A DNA stretch of 64,000 nt from PGYR01 sp046290495 (GCA_046290495.1 JBKAGT010000006.1:1-64000); one strand, 5' to 3'. Shown: positions 33,457 through 43,244, numbered from the stretch's first letter. The notes: generated from the letters alone by a model not told the origin. Made by a program: numbers and translations.

Positions 33457-34338
33457 ATGAATAAAGACAATTTGGAAAAATTAGATTTAGTAAGGAAAGG
33501 CAAAGTAAGAGAAGTATATGATTTGGGTGAAAACTTACTTATCGTAGCTAGTGATAGAATATCAGCATTCGATGTAATAATGAATGAAATAGTGCCTGAG
33601 AAAGGTAAAATACTAAATCAAATTTCAACATACTGGTTGAAAGAGACTAAAAATATCATAGAAAACCATTTGGTTAGTGATACAGCTTCAGAATATCCAG
33701 CTCTTTTGGAATATGCAGATTATTTGAATGGTAGGAGTATGGTGGTTAAGAAAGCCAAACCACTTCCCGTTGAATTTATAGTTAGAGGATATATAGCTGG
33801 TTCCGGATGGAAATCATATCAGGAGAATGGTAGCATTTGTGGTGTTAATTTGCCGGAAGGGTTAGTAAAATATGGTAGATTAGAAGTACCTATATTTACT
33901 CCTTCTACGAAAGCAGATGAAGGGCACGACGAAAATATTGCTTATGAGCAGTGTTGTGAAATATTAGGTAAAGAAATCACAGATAAGCTAAAGAAAGTCT
34001 CTATAGATTTGTATAACTTTGGCAGTAATAAGCTCGAAGAAGAAGGTGTCCTATTGGCAGATACGAAATTTGAATTTGGTGAATTAGAAGATGGAAGTAT
34101 AATCTTAATCGATGAAGCTTTGACACCAGATTCATCACGCATGTGGCTTGCAGAAGACTATGAGCCAGGCAATGAACCTACTAATTATGACAAACAGATA
34201 CTAAGAGATTATTTAGAAAGTTTGGATTGGGATAAAAATCCACCAGCTCCAAAATTACCCGAAGAAGTAATTGACAGAATACTATCTAAGTATAAGGAAG
34301 CATTTGTAAAGATAACTGGCAGAGAATACGTTGGCTAG
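33457..34338 (+). CDS. purC: SAICAR synthetase
   Basis: The 293-residue enzyme begins with LVRKGKVREVYDLGENLLIVASDRISAFDVI and contains the FIVRGYIAGSGWKSYQENG and LIDEALTPDSSRMWL blocks of the family. It condenses CAIR with aspartate in purine synthesis, using ATP. The length matches the long form. It follows the GH2-like gene by four bases and is one base from the preferred rodA start, so a purC-rodA-pdxA operon is likely. Confidence 0.95.
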   Translation: MNKDNLEKLDLVRKGKVREVYDLGENLLIVASDRISAFDVIMNEIVPEKGKILNQISTYWLKETKNIIENHLVSDTASEYPALLEYADYLNGRSMVVKKAKPLPVEFIVRGYIAGSGWKSYQENGSICGVNLPEGLVKYGRLEVPIFTPSTKADEGHDENIAYEQCCEILGKEITDKLKKVSIDLYNFGSNKLEEEGVLLADTKFEFGELEDGSIILIDEALTPDSSRMWLAEDYEPGNEPTNYDKQILRDYLESLDWDKNPPAPKLPEEVIDRILSKYKEAFVKITGREYVG

Positions 34339-34339
34339 T

Positions 34340-35569
34340 ATGTTCGATAGCAAACTAACAGAGAAGAAAGTAGAAAATTTTGATTGGACTACTTTCTTTA
34401 CTGTAGTGGCATTAACAGTATTTGGTATATTATCAATCTATTCGGCTACTTCTACATTTTCAGATAGCTTATTCACCAAGCAAGTCATTTCAGCATCGCT
34501 AGGATTAGTGGTCATGCTATCAGTGGCTTTTTTCCCTCATAAGAAACTCAAATCATTATCATATATTGTTTATGGTTTATCTTTGCTGATGCTAGTTCTG
34601 GTCTTGTTTGTCGGAGTCCGGATAAACGGTACTATGGGATGGATACGACTCGGAGGGTTCAACTTACAGCCAGCCGAATTTGCAAAGCTTGGACTACTTA
34701 TGGCTCTATCGAGTTATTTGTCAGAGAAGGGAAGAAGCATAAACAAGATAGATATACTTGGCAGATCATTTATGCTATTACTACCAATGTTGGTGTTAGT
34801 AATGATGCAACCAGATGTAGGTTCTGCATCTGTATTAATGGCAATATTTATAGGGATATTATTCTGGACTGGCTTTAATTCAATTATTTTGCTGGTTGTT
34901 GTAGTTGCGCCAATTATACTAATTGCATCACTGAGTGATTCAGTTGTTTACCTTGTCGCAGCTGGTATATTTTCTATTGCAGTGCTTGTAATGAAAGGGG
35001 GGCTTCCCCTTAAGATAGTTGCAGTCGCGGCACTTTTTGCAATTGGGTTAGCTGGACCAGTAGTTTATAAAGGATTAGCTCCGCACCAACAAGCTAGGAT
35101 AGATACTTTCCTTGATCCCGCAAGTGATCCGCGAGGAGCTGGTTATAACGTAATGCAATCCAAATTGGCTGTAGGTAGTGGTGGGATTACCGGCAAGGGA
35201 TTCCAAGAAGGCACATTAACACAACTTAGATATATACCCGAGCAGTGGACTGATTTTATTTACTCAGTTCCTACGGAAGAGTTTGGGTTTATAGGTGGTG
35301 CAAGCATTATTGTTCTTTTTATGGTGCTAATTCTTAGATCAATGAAACTCGCTATAGAAAACGATTATACTTATTTCAAAATACTTTGTTTTGGAATTGG
35401 GGTTATTTTTCTTTATCATATACTTATTAATATCGGAATGGTAATAGGTATGATGCCTGTTATGGGTATCCCACTGCCATTTATGAGCTATGGCGGTACA
35501 TCATTACTGTTTAATATGGTATTAATTGGTCTATTACTTAATGCAAATAGAACTCAAAAGATATTATGA
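34340..35569 (+). CDS. rodA: Rod-shape peptidoglycan polymerase RodA
   Basis: From the ATG at 34340 the product is 409 residues; a TTG at 34331 would overlap purC and has no ribosome site. It has about ten membrane helices of the SEDS family. RodA-type signatures are GWIRLGGFNLQPAEFAKLGL, the loop RIDTFLDPASDPRGAGYNVMQS, and TEEFGFIGG. RodA polymerises glycan during elongation together with a class B penicillin-binding protein, which is absent from the window. It overlaps pdxA by four bases (ATGA). Confidence 0.93.
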   Translation: MFDSKLTEKKVENFDWTTFFTVVALTVFGILSIYSATSTFSDSLFTKQVISASLGLVVMLSVAFFPHKKLKSLSYIVYGLSLLMLVLVLFVGVRINGTMGWIRLGGFNLQPAEFAKLGLLMALSSYLSEKGRSINKIDILGRSFMLLLPMLVLVMMQPDVGSASVLMAIFIGILFWTGFNSIILLVVVVAPIILIASLSDSVVYLVAAGIFSIAVLVMKGGLPLKIVAVAALFAIGLAGPVVYKGLAPHQQARIDTFLDPASDPRGAGYNVMQSKLAVGSGGITGKGFQEGTLTQLRYIPEQWTDFIYSVPTEEFGFIGGASIIVLFMVLILRSMKLAIENDYTYFKILCFGIGVIFLYHILINIGMVIGMMPVMGIPLPFMSYGGTSLLFNMVLIGLLLNANRTQKIL

Positions 35570-36555
35570 AATTGAATGTTGCAGTATCCGTTGGTGATTT
35601 GAATGGCTTAGGACTAGAGTGCTTCGTTAAATCACTGTTCAAGTTAAATGCTCCAAATATTCAGATTGAATTCTCTCTTTTTGCACCAAAAAATCTTGTC
35701 ATTGATTACCTAAATAAATTAGAATTTGATTATAATCAAGATGGAAACCGTATAATAATAAACGATATTATTATCAGCATAGAAGGTGAAAACCAAGACA
35801 GTAATATCAATTGGGGCAAGTTAGATGGAGCTATAGGTCATATTGCTGCCGAGAGCATATATAATGCTGTAGTTAGTGTGAAAAGTAAAGAGTCGGATAT
35901 ACTGCTTACATTGCCGATAAACAAAAAATCTATATCGCTTTCAGGTTTTAAATTCCCAGGACATACAGAAATGCTAGGTGATTCTTTCGGTTCTGATCCG
36001 CTGATGATTTTGTTTAGTTCTACTGTCAGAGTGGCATTGGTCACTGTGCATGAACCAATTAGTAAAGTTTCTAATTTAATTTCAGAAAAGCTAATTGAAC
36101 AGAAGTATGCGTCTTTTGAGCTATCATTAAGAAAAGATTTCGGTATAAAGAAACCCAAAATTGCTATATTAGGGCTAAACCCCCATGCAGGAGAGGAAGG
36201 TAATATAGGAAGTGAAGAGAAGTTAAAAATTAACCCTTTGATTAGTCAGTTAAATGATAAATATAGACATTCTGAAGCATTCGGGACTTTTCCAGCAGAT
36301 GGATTCTTTGGGTTTGGAGACTATGCAAATTATGATGGGATTCTTGCTATGTACCATGACCAAGGGCTTATACCACTGAAGCTATTAGCAAATGGTGGTG
36401 GAGTGAACTTCACTGCTAATCTAGATATTGTAAGAGTCTCACCCGATCATGGAACAGGATTTAACATTGCAGGGAGAGGTATGGCATCTGAAGAAAGCAC
36501 ATTAGAAGCCATAATAGAGGGACTAAAGATTTATAAGAATAGAGTTAGTTTTTAA
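35566..36555 (+). CDS. pdxA: 4-hydroxythreonine-4-phosphate dehydrogenase
   Basis: The 329-residue enzyme has the PdxA features: SVGDLNGLGLE start, LPINKKSI, FPGHTEMLGD (catalytic His region), GLNPHAGEEGNIGSEE, YHDQGLIPLK and VRVSPDHGTGFNIAG. It oxidises 4-phosphohydroxythreonine in vitamin B6 synthesis and binds a divalent metal. The start overlaps rodA by four bases, so translation is coupled. The grouping of wall, purine and B6 genes has no obvious functional logic. Confidence 0.94.
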   Translation: MKLNVAVSVGDLNGLGLECFVKSLFKLNAPNIQIEFSLFAPKNLVIDYLNKLEFDYNQDGNRIIINDIIISIEGENQDSNINWGKLDGAIGHIAAESIYNAVVSVKSKESDILLTLPINKKSISLSGFKFPGHTEMLGDSFGSDPLMILFSSTVRVALVTVHEPISKVSNLISEKLIEQKYASFELSLRKDFGIKKPKIAILGLNPHAGEEGNIGSEEKLKINPLISQLNDKYRHSEAFGTFPADGFFGFGDYANYDGILAMYHDQGLIPLKLLANGGGVNFTANLDIVRVSPDHGTGFNIAGRGMASEESTLEAIIEGLKIYKNRVSF

Positions 36556-36571
36556 ATTAACGATTATTCAT

Positions 36572-36579
36572 TATCTTTG
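36572..36579 (+). promoter_or_regulatory. Putative -7 box TATCTTTG
   Basis: TATCTTTG matches TAnnTTTG, 30 bases before the ATG of the response-regulator/kinase gene and 16 bases after the pdxA stop. About 20 bases upstream is a T-rich stretch but no clear TTTG. Confidence 0.4.
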
Positions 36580-36609
36580 GTATAATAATAAAAACAAAAA
36601 GTAACTATA

Positions 36610-37704
36610 ATGAGTAATATCTTTGAAGATTCTACTATCTTGCTTGTTGATGATGTAGCTGAGAATCTGACTGTTCTTGGATCTATTTTTTCGTCTTTAG
36701 GAACAGATCTGATAGCTGTACAAGAAGGAAGTCAGGCAATAGAAATATCTAAAGAAAAAAAGCCTGACTTGGTATTACTTGATATAAACATGCCAGGAAT
36801 GAATGGGTTTGAAGTTTGTAAAAGGTTGAAAGATAATCCAGATACCAAGGACATCCCAGTCATATTTGTATCTGCAAAAGTAAGTAGCGAAGATATTTCT
36901 AGGGGGTTTGCAGCTGGTGCAGTTGACTATGTTACAAAACCCTTTAACCATTCAGAACTAAAAGCACGTGCCCTCACTCACCTTCATTTGTCGAAAGCAA
37001 TTAGAGATAAAGAAAAACTACTTCAAGACAAAGATAAATTCATTTCTTTGGTTGCTCATGATATCAAAAGTCCTTTGTCTGGTGTAATGAGTTTGATTCA
37101 ATTATTATCTAAAGAATACCTAGCGTTGAACGATGAAGAAAAAAGAGAAATGATAGGGGATATTGAAACTTCTCTTGAATCTCAGTATAAATTTGTCGTT
37201 GATTTGTTAGATTGGGGAAGGTTACAATTAGATAGAGTTGAGATTAACAAAGAAGAAATCAAACCAGAAATATTATTGAATGCTATAACTTCTATCCACA
37301 AATTGAATGCTGAAAAGAAAGGAATTGAATTAAATACTAAAATAGAAACGGATGATGTATTTGAAGCAGACCCAACTCAAATGGAAACGATTTTAACCAA
37401 TATCATTTCTAATGCAATTAAGTTTACTAAGAGTGGAGGAAAAATTAATATCAGGGTTACAAGTGATATAAAGAATTTGATATTCTCAATACAAGATGAT
37501 GGTGTTGGTATGAAAGATGAGGATAAGGAAAAACTTTTCAGAGATGACACTATACACACTACACCTGGCACAAACGAAGAGAGCGGAACGGGGCTTGGCT
37601 TATTACTTGTCCGCGAATTAGTTCAAAAAAATGATGGTGAACTAAGTTTTGAATCTGAATATGGTGTTGGTACTACTTTTTATATTAGCTTCCCAAAAAG
37701 CTAA
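36610..37704 (+). CDS. Response-regulator/histidine-kinase hybrid
   Basis: The 364-residue protein runs receiver first, then kinase. REC spans residues 1-125 (ILLVDDVAENL; phospho-acceptor Asp in LVLLDINMPGMNGFE). A coiled link follows, then HisKA with FISLVAHDIKSPLSG (His near residue 152) and HATPase with NIISNAIKFTKSGGKI and GTGLGLLLVREL. There is no membrane segment and no sensory domain other than REC. A REC-HK without a transmitter input domain is typical of proteins that receive a phosphate from another kinase and pass it on. Partners are not evident in the neighbourhood. Confidence 0.9.
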   Translation: MSNIFEDSTILLVDDVAENLTVLGSIFSSLGTDLIAVQEGSQAIEISKEKKPDLVLLDINMPGMNGFEVCKRLKDNPDTKDIPVIFVSAKVSSEDISRGFAAGAVDYVTKPFNHSELKARALTHLHLSKAIRDKEKLLQDKDKFISLVAHDIKSPLSGVMSLIQLLSKEYLALNDEEKREMIGDIETSLESQYKFVVDLLDWGRLQLDRVEINKEEIKPEILLNAITSIHKLNAEKKGIELNTKIETDDVFEADPTQMETILTNIISNAIKFTKSGGKINIRVTSDIKNLIFSIQDDGVGMKDEDKEKLFRDDTIHTTPGTNEESGTGLGLLLVRELVQKNDGELSFESEYGVGTTFYISFPKS

Positions 37705-37713
37705 TTACCTAAT

Positions 37714-38706
37714 ATGAATTATAAGTATTTTATATTTGCTGCTACAGCAGTTGTAATTATGTCTATTGTCAGATGGAATAGACAGGACTTTATAATTGAA
37801 AAATATGTAGGTGCAGATGATAAAAAGTTAGGAAAGAAGTTGGGCTATGATGTTCAAATGAGTCTGGATTCCTATAATTATGTCCAATATGTAAATTACT
37901 ACAATGGGGATGATGTATCTGAAGAAATCACTAAACCTTATACTTATAGATTTTTAGTACCACTAATAGCTTCACTTCTTCCATTTGATTCGTTTACTTC
38001 TCTCAATTTGATAAACCTATCCTGCGAAATTCTTACAGTTCTATTCCTCATGTATATTTTTGGGGCTATGGGCTTTTCAGAAAAGATTCAATTGATAGGT
38101 GGATTAATATTTGCGGTTTCGTTTCCAGTATTTTATTACGGAGTAGTCGGATTGCTCGATGCACCAGCAATATTCCTAATTACTCTCGGAATATATTTGG
38201 TACTAAAATCTAAATTTGTTCCACTGGCTTTAGTTCTAATCATAGGTGCTATGGTAAATGAGAAGTCAATTCTCTTGATACCTTTCTATTTCGCTTTTGT
38301 ACTCAAGGCAAAGAATTTTAAGAACGCTTTAATACAGACTTCTATTCTTGCTATTCTCTTCGTGACCACAAATTTGATAGTTAGAAAGTTGACTATTAAC
38401 GCGGATAGTCAATTTATCTGGACTATTAGTCTAGATTCTCTATTTTATAATTTAGGCAGAATACGTACTTATATAAGTCTTTTACTGACTGGTGGTATAC
38501 CATTAGCTTTGTTACTGTACTCACTTCCACGATTTCAGAAAGGTGAAAATCCTAACTTTGCTTTGTTATTTGGTGTACTTATGGTTGTGATTATGATTTT
38601 ATATTCTCTTACCGCGGCTTATACTGATGGCAGATTTATGTGGTATATATATCCATTTGCATTGCCATTGTGTGGGTACGGACTTCAGAAAATACTTAAT
38701 AAATAA
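37714..38706 (+). CDS. Polytopic membrane protein, GT-C-like
   Basis: The 330-residue protein has an N-terminal membrane anchor, a short loop with KPYTYRFLVPLIASLLPF, and eight or so further membrane helices, ending in a Lys-rich tail. Such layout and the Arg/Phe-containing first loop resemble GT-C glycosyltransferase-like proteins of unknown specificity. No DxD-type catalytic motif is obvious. It starts 10 bases after the kinase gene. Function unknown. Confidence 0.6.
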   Translation: MNYKYFIFAATAVVIMSIVRWNRQDFIIEKYVGADDKKLGKKLGYDVQMSLDSYNYVQYVNYYNGDDVSEEITKPYTYRFLVPLIASLLPFDSFTSLNLINLSCEILTVLFLMYIFGAMGFSEKIQLIGGLIFAVSFPVFYYGVVGLLDAPAIFLITLGIYLVLKSKFVPLALVLIIGAMVNEKSILLIPFYFAFVLKAKNFKNALIQTSILAILFVTTNLIVRKLTINADSQFIWTISLDSLFYNLGRIRTYISLLLTGGIPLALLLYSLPRFQKGENPNFALLFGVLMVVIMILYSLTAAYTDGRFMWYIYPFALPLCGYGLQKILNK

Positions 38707-38765
38707 TAGTTTAAAGACTTTGACGTTACTTACTGATATTTAAATAACACAAATCAACAAAGACT

Positions 38766-39299
38766 ATGAACATCGTAATATTATCAACAAGTATTAGAAA
38801 AGGTAGAAAAAGCCACAGAGCAGCACTATATTTAAATGACTATATAAATAAAGAAACTGAAGCCAATGCAGAAATATACGATCTGCTTGCAGCTGATTTT
38901 CCTTTATTTCACGAAAGATTACAGTATTTAGAAAACCCATCTGAAGAAACAGTAAAGTATGCTGAAAAAATTGACAGTGCTGATGCAATTATCGTTGTTT
39001 CTCCTGAATACAATGGTGGATATCCTGCTTCTTTCAAGAATGCATTTGACCTTCTATACTCACAGTGGTTAGGAAAACCTATTGGACTAGTATCTGCCTC
39101 TTCTGGTAGATTTGGAGGCTCGCAAGTAATACAAAAGCTACAATTGCTATATACTAAGCTTGGAGCTCAGGTTATGGGACCAGGTATTTCTGTTGCCTTT
39201 GTTGATAAGGTGTTCGGAGAGAATGGTGAAATCAATGATGAACAAGTAGAGAAAGCTATGAGCAATTATGTCTCAAGGATAATTGACAATATTGATTAA
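38766..39299 (+). CDS. NAD(P)H-dependent FMN reductase
   Basis: The 177-residue flavodoxin-like protein has STSIRKGRKSHRAALYLND at the start (phosphate-binding loop), IIVVSPEYNGGYPASFKNAFDLL near residue 80, and GLVSASSGRFGGSQV near 115, all typical of the FMN-reductase/azoreductase family. It reduces flavins, quinones or similar compounds. It stands alone, 59 bases after the polytopic gene. Confidence 0.88.
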   Translation: MNIVILSTSIRKGRKSHRAALYLNDYINKETEANAEIYDLLAADFPLFHERLQYLENPSEETVKYAEKIDSADAIIVVSPEYNGGYPASFKNAFDLLYSQWLGKPIGLVSASSGRFGGSQVIQKLQLLYTKLGAQVMGPGISVAFVDKVFGENGEINDEQVEKAMSNYVSRIIDNID

Positions 39300-39389
39300 C
39301 CTCCAAATGGTTACAAATCTTTCAAAATTAGATATGTACATCTGTAAATAGGTAAGTTTGACACTCATAATTCCTAACTCGAGATATAT

Positions 39390-39881
39390 ATGAAATTTAT
39401 AATGTTAATTCTACCAATCTGTATTGCACTGACTAGTTGTCAGCAAAATGATGATATGATAGAAAGAATAGATAAGTTAACTGAAAAGGTCGAAGAGTTA
39501 GAATTGGCTCAAAAAAACAGTTATACTCCAGGCTTAGGCATGTTAATGAATGCAATTCAATCACACCACTTGAAGTTGTGGAAAGCTGGTGTGAATGAGA
39601 ATTGGGAATTAGCTGGATTTGAAATACACGAGTTAGAGGAAAGATTTGAAGATATAGAAGATTTTCATTCTGAACATGAGGAAACTAAACAATTGAAAAT
39701 GATTTATCCTCAAATTGAAAATGTAGAAGAAGCTGTAAAAAAGAAAAATGTAATTGATTTTGCCACATCATATGAAGTATTAACATCTACTTGTAACTCT
39801 TGCCATCACGTTAACGACCATCCTTTCATCAAGATAAAAGTGCCCAATGATGGAGTTGGGAATCAAATATTCAAAGATTAA
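39390..39881 (+). CDS. Haem-binding lipoprotein near the cbb3 genes
   Basis: The 163-residue protein has a lipoprotein signal (lipobox LTSC at about residue 17), a coiled coil (RIDKLTEKVEELELAQKN), a helical middle (IQSHHLKLWKAG), and one haem site CNSCH near residue 137. It looks like a small monohaem cytochrome-type lipoprotein. It precedes ccoS by 235 bases on the same strand and may donate electrons to the oxidase; this is inference from position only. Confidence 0.65.
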   Translation: MKFIMLILPICIALTSCQQNDDMIERIDKLTEKVEELELAQKNSYTPGLGMLMNAIQSHHLKLWKAGVNENWELAGFEIHELEERFEDIEDFHSEHEETKQLKMIYPQIENVEEAVKKKNVIDFATSYEVLTSTCNSCHHVNDHPFIKIKVPNDGVGNQIFKD

Positions 39882-40116
39882 TTTAAAAAAATTGAAAAAA
39901 AATCAAATTTTTTTTTATTACCTCAAATCACACATAATTTTCAGTGACTTCTATAAGTTACTAAAAAAATAAAGTTGTAAAAATAGGACTTAAATTGTCT
40001 TTATTTATATACTTATGAAATTCTAAAAAACATTTAAGATAAAAGACTCTTCATTATTGGAATTATATTTTAATATGATTAAGTTAGTATATTAATAATC
40101 AATAGCAATTGAAATT

Positions 40117-40281
40117 ATGTTAGCATTAGTAGCTTTAATTATCATTAGTCTTTGTATAGCAGTGTTCTTTTTGGTGCTGTTTATAAGGGCAGTTAAGAAC
40201 GATCAATTCAAAGATACATACACTCCATCTGTGAGAATGCTATTCGACGATACAGAAACTAAAAATAATTCAAATTCTTAA
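40117..40281 (+). CDS. ccoS: cbb3 oxidase assembly protein CcoS
   Basis: This 54-residue gene is too short for a 60-residue cut-off. It has one membrane segment (LIIISLCIAVFFLVLFIRAV) and the CcoS mark, KNDQFKDTYTPSVRMLFDD, matching the usual AVKSGQFDD...RILFDD pattern. CcoS is needed for correct metal loading of cbb3 oxidase. The fused ccoNO gene starts 12 bases later on the same strand. An inverted repeat TCAAT-N4-ATTGA lies four bases before the ATG. Confidence 0.88.
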   Translation: MLALVALIIISLCIAVFFLVLFIRAVKNDQFKDTYTPSVRMLFDDTETKNNSNS

Positions 40282-40293
40282 GAGGTTTCATTT

Positions 40294-42483
40294 ATGAGTA
40301 CAAATGAAAGTAGAATAGAGTCCTTTATTTATGACAATGTCATAGTAAAGAAATTTATGATAGCCACTATGATATGGGGTATAGTGGGTATGCTAGTAGG
40401 TGTATTGATAGCTATACAGCTATATATACCAGAATTTTACCAAAGTATGGGTATTAATTTAGAGTACTTGACCTTCGGTAGACTAAGACCCCTACATACA
40501 AATGCTGTGATATTTGCATTCGTAGGTAATGCAATTTTTATGGGTGTTTACTACTCATTGCCGCGACTCTCAAAAGCACCTATGTGGAGTTCTTTGTTGA
40601 GTAATGTCCATTTTTGGGGCTGGCAACTTATAATAGTACTCGCTGCTATTACTTTACCAATGGGATTTACTACTGGTAAAGAGTATGCTGAGCTTGAGTG
40701 GCCAATCGATATTATGATTGCTCTAGTTTGGGTAGCATTCGGTATCAATATGATAATGACTTTGGTCAAAAGACGTGAAAAACACATGTATGTGGCAATC
40801 TGGTTCTATCTTGGATCTTGGGTTACGGTTACGTTGCTACACGTAGTTAATTCATTAGAATTACCTGTTGCATTAATGAAGAGTTATCCTGTATTTGCAG
40901 GTGTACAAGATGCACTAGTTCAATGGTGGTATGGTCACAATGCAGTTGCATTCTTTTTGACTACTCCATTCTTAGGTCTTATGTACTACTTCTTACCAAA
41001 GGCAGCTAATAGACCAGTTTACTCATATAAGTTATCTATTATCCACTTTTGGTCTTTGATATTCTTATATATCTGGGCTGGACCTCACCACTTATTGTTT
41101 ACTTCATTGCCAGGTTGGGCACAATCACTTGGTACTGTGTTCTCACTAATGCTTATTGCTCCTTCTTGGGGTGGTATGCTTAATGGTCTATTAACACTAA
41201 GGGGTGCATTTGATAAAGTAAGACAAGAACCAATTTTGAAATTTATGGTAGTGGCAATCACTGCTTATGGTATGGCTACATTCGAAGGGCCAATGCTTTC
41301 TGTGAAAGCTGTTAATGCACTATCACACTATACTGACTGGACAATTGCTCACGTTCATATTGGTGCACTTGGATGGAATGGATTCTTGACATTTGGTATC
41401 ATATATTGGTTAGTTCCTAAGATGTGGAACACCGAAATTTTCTCCAAGAAAATGGCTAATGCCCACTTCTGGATTGGTACTATTGGTATCTTGCTTTATG
41501 CAATCCCAATGTATTGGGCTGGTGTTGTACAAGGTTTGATGTGGCAACAATTTGACGCTAGTGGTTCTTTATTATATACTAACTTCTTAGAGACTGTAAC
41601 TGAAATTATACCAATGTATATCGTTCGTTCTGTAGGTGGTACATTGTATTTACTTGGCGCACTACTGATGGGTTATAACTTAATCAGAACTGTTAAGCAA
41701 GGTAGTTTCTTGAAAACAGAAACTGGAAGAGGTATAGCACTTAAAGATCAAGAGCACGCTGAAGAAGAGCAAAACGGAAAAGTAAAATGGTGGGAAAGAT
41801 CAAAATGGATCGAAGGTAAACCTATCCCATTCCTTATTGCTAGTACTATCGTTGTAGCTGTAGGTGGTATCATCGAGGTAATACCAATGTATATGATAGA
41901 GTCAAATGTCCCTACTATTACTGCTGTCAAACCATACACTCCTTTGGAGTTAGAAGGTAGAGATATATATGTGAAAGAGGGATGTTACACTTGTCACTCG
42001 CAAATGATTAGACCATTTAGATTTGAAACAGCTAGATATGGCGAGTATTCAAAATCTGGTGAATTCGTTTACGATCGTCCATTCCAATGGGGTTCTAAGC
42101 GATTAGGTCCTGATTTGCACAGAGTGGGTGGTAAATATAATAATGCATGGCACTATAAACATATGATGAGACCAACTGATATGTCTCCAGGCTCACTGAT
42201 GCCACTTTATCCGCACATGGCTGAGAACGAAGTTGATACAACTTTGACTGTAGATAAGATTAAGCTGATGAGAGCTATGGGTGTACCTTATGAGTCTAAT
42301 TACGAAAATTATGTTATGAGAGACTATGACAAACAAGCTTTTGAAATAGTAAACGACTTAAAAGAGTCTGCTGGTATAGAAGTAGGTGCAAACAAAGAAA
42401 TAGTTGCACTAATAGCTTACTTGCAGAGACTAGGGACTGATATAAAAGGTAGTGCTGCATCAACTGCGGACCAAATAAAATAA
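40294..42483 (+). CDS. ccoNO: Fused cbb3 cytochrome c oxidase subunits I and II
   Basis: The 729-residue protein joins CcoN and CcoO. Residues about 1-480 have about twelve membrane helices with the oxidase His motifs (GRLRPLHTNAVIFAF; WWYGHNAVAFFLT; GPHHLLFTSLPGW; HVHIGALGWNGFL). The CcoO part (about 535-729) has a single anchor, then the haem site GCYTCHSQMIRPFRFE and GPDLHRVGGKY. It reduces oxygen at low concentration and pumps protons. A fused NO form is typical of many Bacteroidota. A ribosome site (AAGAGG) lies near the ATG. Confidence 0.95.
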   Translation: MSTNESRIESFIYDNVIVKKFMIATMIWGIVGMLVGVLIAIQLYIPEFYQSMGINLEYLTFGRLRPLHTNAVIFAFVGNAIFMGVYYSLPRLSKAPMWSSLLSNVHFWGWQLIIVLAAITLPMGFTTGKEYAELEWPIDIMIALVWVAFGINMIMTLVKRREKHMYVAIWFYLGSWVTVTLLHVVNSLELPVALMKSYPVFAGVQDALVQWWYGHNAVAFFLTTPFLGLMYYFLPKAANRPVYSYKLSIIHFWSLIFLYIWAGPHHLLFTSLPGWAQSLGTVFSLMLIAPSWGGMLNGLLTLRGAFDKVRQEPILKFMVVAITAYGMATFEGPMLSVKAVNALSHYTDWTIAHVHIGALGWNGFLTFGIIYWLVPKMWNTEIFSKKMANAHFWIGTIGILLYAIPMYWAGVVQGLMWQQFDASGSLLYTNFLETVTEIIPMYIVRSVGGTLYLLGALLMGYNLIRTVKQGSFLKTETGRGIALKDQEHAEEEQNGKVKWWERSKWIEGKPIPFLIASTIVVAVGGIIEVIPMYMIESNVPTITAVKPYTPLELEGRDIYVKEGCYTCHSQMIRPFRFETARYGEYSKSGEFVYDRPFQWGSKRLGPDLHRVGGKYNNAWHYKHMMRPTDMSPGSLMPLYPHMAENEVDTTLTVDKIKLMRAMGVPYESNYENYVMRDYDKQAFEIVNDLKESAGIEVGANKEIVALIAYLQRLGTDIKGSAASTADQIK

Positions 42484-42496
42484 AGGAGTAACAGAT

Positions 42497-42682
42497 ATGT
42501 TTAAGAATATATTATCAGGTGTTGAGAATTTAGAAATTCTACCTATAAGTGTATTAATACTGTTCTTTGTATTCTTTACTCTTATTAGTGTTAGAACATT
42601 TATGCTCAACAAAAAAGACGTAGACGAGGCGGCAAATATACCATTAAATGAAAATAAAGTTATTAATGAGAGAGGTAACTAA
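42497..42682 (+). CDS. ccoQ: cbb3 oxidase subunit CcoQ
   Basis: The 61-residue protein is a single membrane helix (LPISVLILFFVFFTLISV) with a polar tail, in the CcoQ position between ccoNO and ccoP. AAAGGAG lies nine bases before the ATG. CcoQ stabilises the complex. The stop is directly followed by the ccoP ATG. Confidence 0.85.
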   Translation: MFKNILSGVENLEILPISVLILFFVFFTLISVRTFMLNKKDVDEAANIPLNENKVINERGN

Positions 42683-43240
42683 ATGGCTGAAGTTGAAGAT
42701 AAACTACTCGATCACGAGTATGACGGAATTCAGGAATTCGACAATCCGTTACCGACATGGTGGGTAGGACTATTTGTATTAACTATTATCTGGGGTGTAG
42801 TATATGTATTTTACTATGATATAACCGGAATGGGTGATACACAAATTGAAAGCTACCAAGAGGAGCTAGCTATAGCTGAAGAAAAATACGGAGGCGATGA
42901 TGCTCAAGAATCAATTGCAATAGCACTTATGGATTCGGAGGATGATATAGCTGAAGGAAAGAAAATATACGAAATGAACTGCCAGAGTTGCCATGGTGCA
43001 GCTGGCGAAGGTGGTGTAGGTCCTAATCTTGGCGATAAGTTTTGGAAGCACGGAGGAGATTTCAAATCTATTGCGAATACTATTATTAATGGTGTACCTG
43101 AGAAAGGTATGATTGCTTGGGATAAAATACTTAATACTAAAAAGATTGTTCAAGTTACATCTTATATAGATCAACAATTAAGAAATACTAATCCTCCGAA
43201 TGGCAAAGCGCCAGAGGGTGAGGAGTATCAAGGAGAATAA
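42683..43240 (+). CDS. ccoP: cbb3 oxidase subunit CcoP with one haem site
   Basis: The 185-residue subunit has the CcoP N-terminus (YDGIQEFDNPLPTWWVGLFVLTIIWGVVYVFYY) followed by one cytochrome c domain with CQSCHG near residue 99 and a late Met (KGMIAW) as axial ligand. Proteobacterial CcoP usually has two haem sites. A single-haem form is common in Bacteroidota and fits the length. It probably passes electrons to CcoO haem. It abuts ccoQ. Confidence 0.92.
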   Translation: MAEVEDKLLDHEYDGIQEFDNPLPTWWVGLFVLTIIWGVVYVFYYDITGMGDTQIESYQEELAIAEEKYGGDDAQESIAIALMDSEDDIAEGKKIYEMNCQSCHGAAGEGGVGPNLGDKFWKHGGDFKSIANTIINGVPEKGMIAWDKILNTKKIVQVTSYIDQQLRNTNPPNGKAPEGEEYQGE

Positions 43241-43244
43241 TACC

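Noticed and set aside
39882..40000. A/T-rich hairpin after the haem lipoprotein gene as a terminator
   Set aside because: The arms are almost pure A and T with mismatches, so pairing is not distinguishable from composition.
43200..43244. ATG start for ccoG inside ccoP
   Set aside because: No ribosome site, 41-base overlap with ccoP; the TTG at 43245 has AAGGAGA nine bases upstream.
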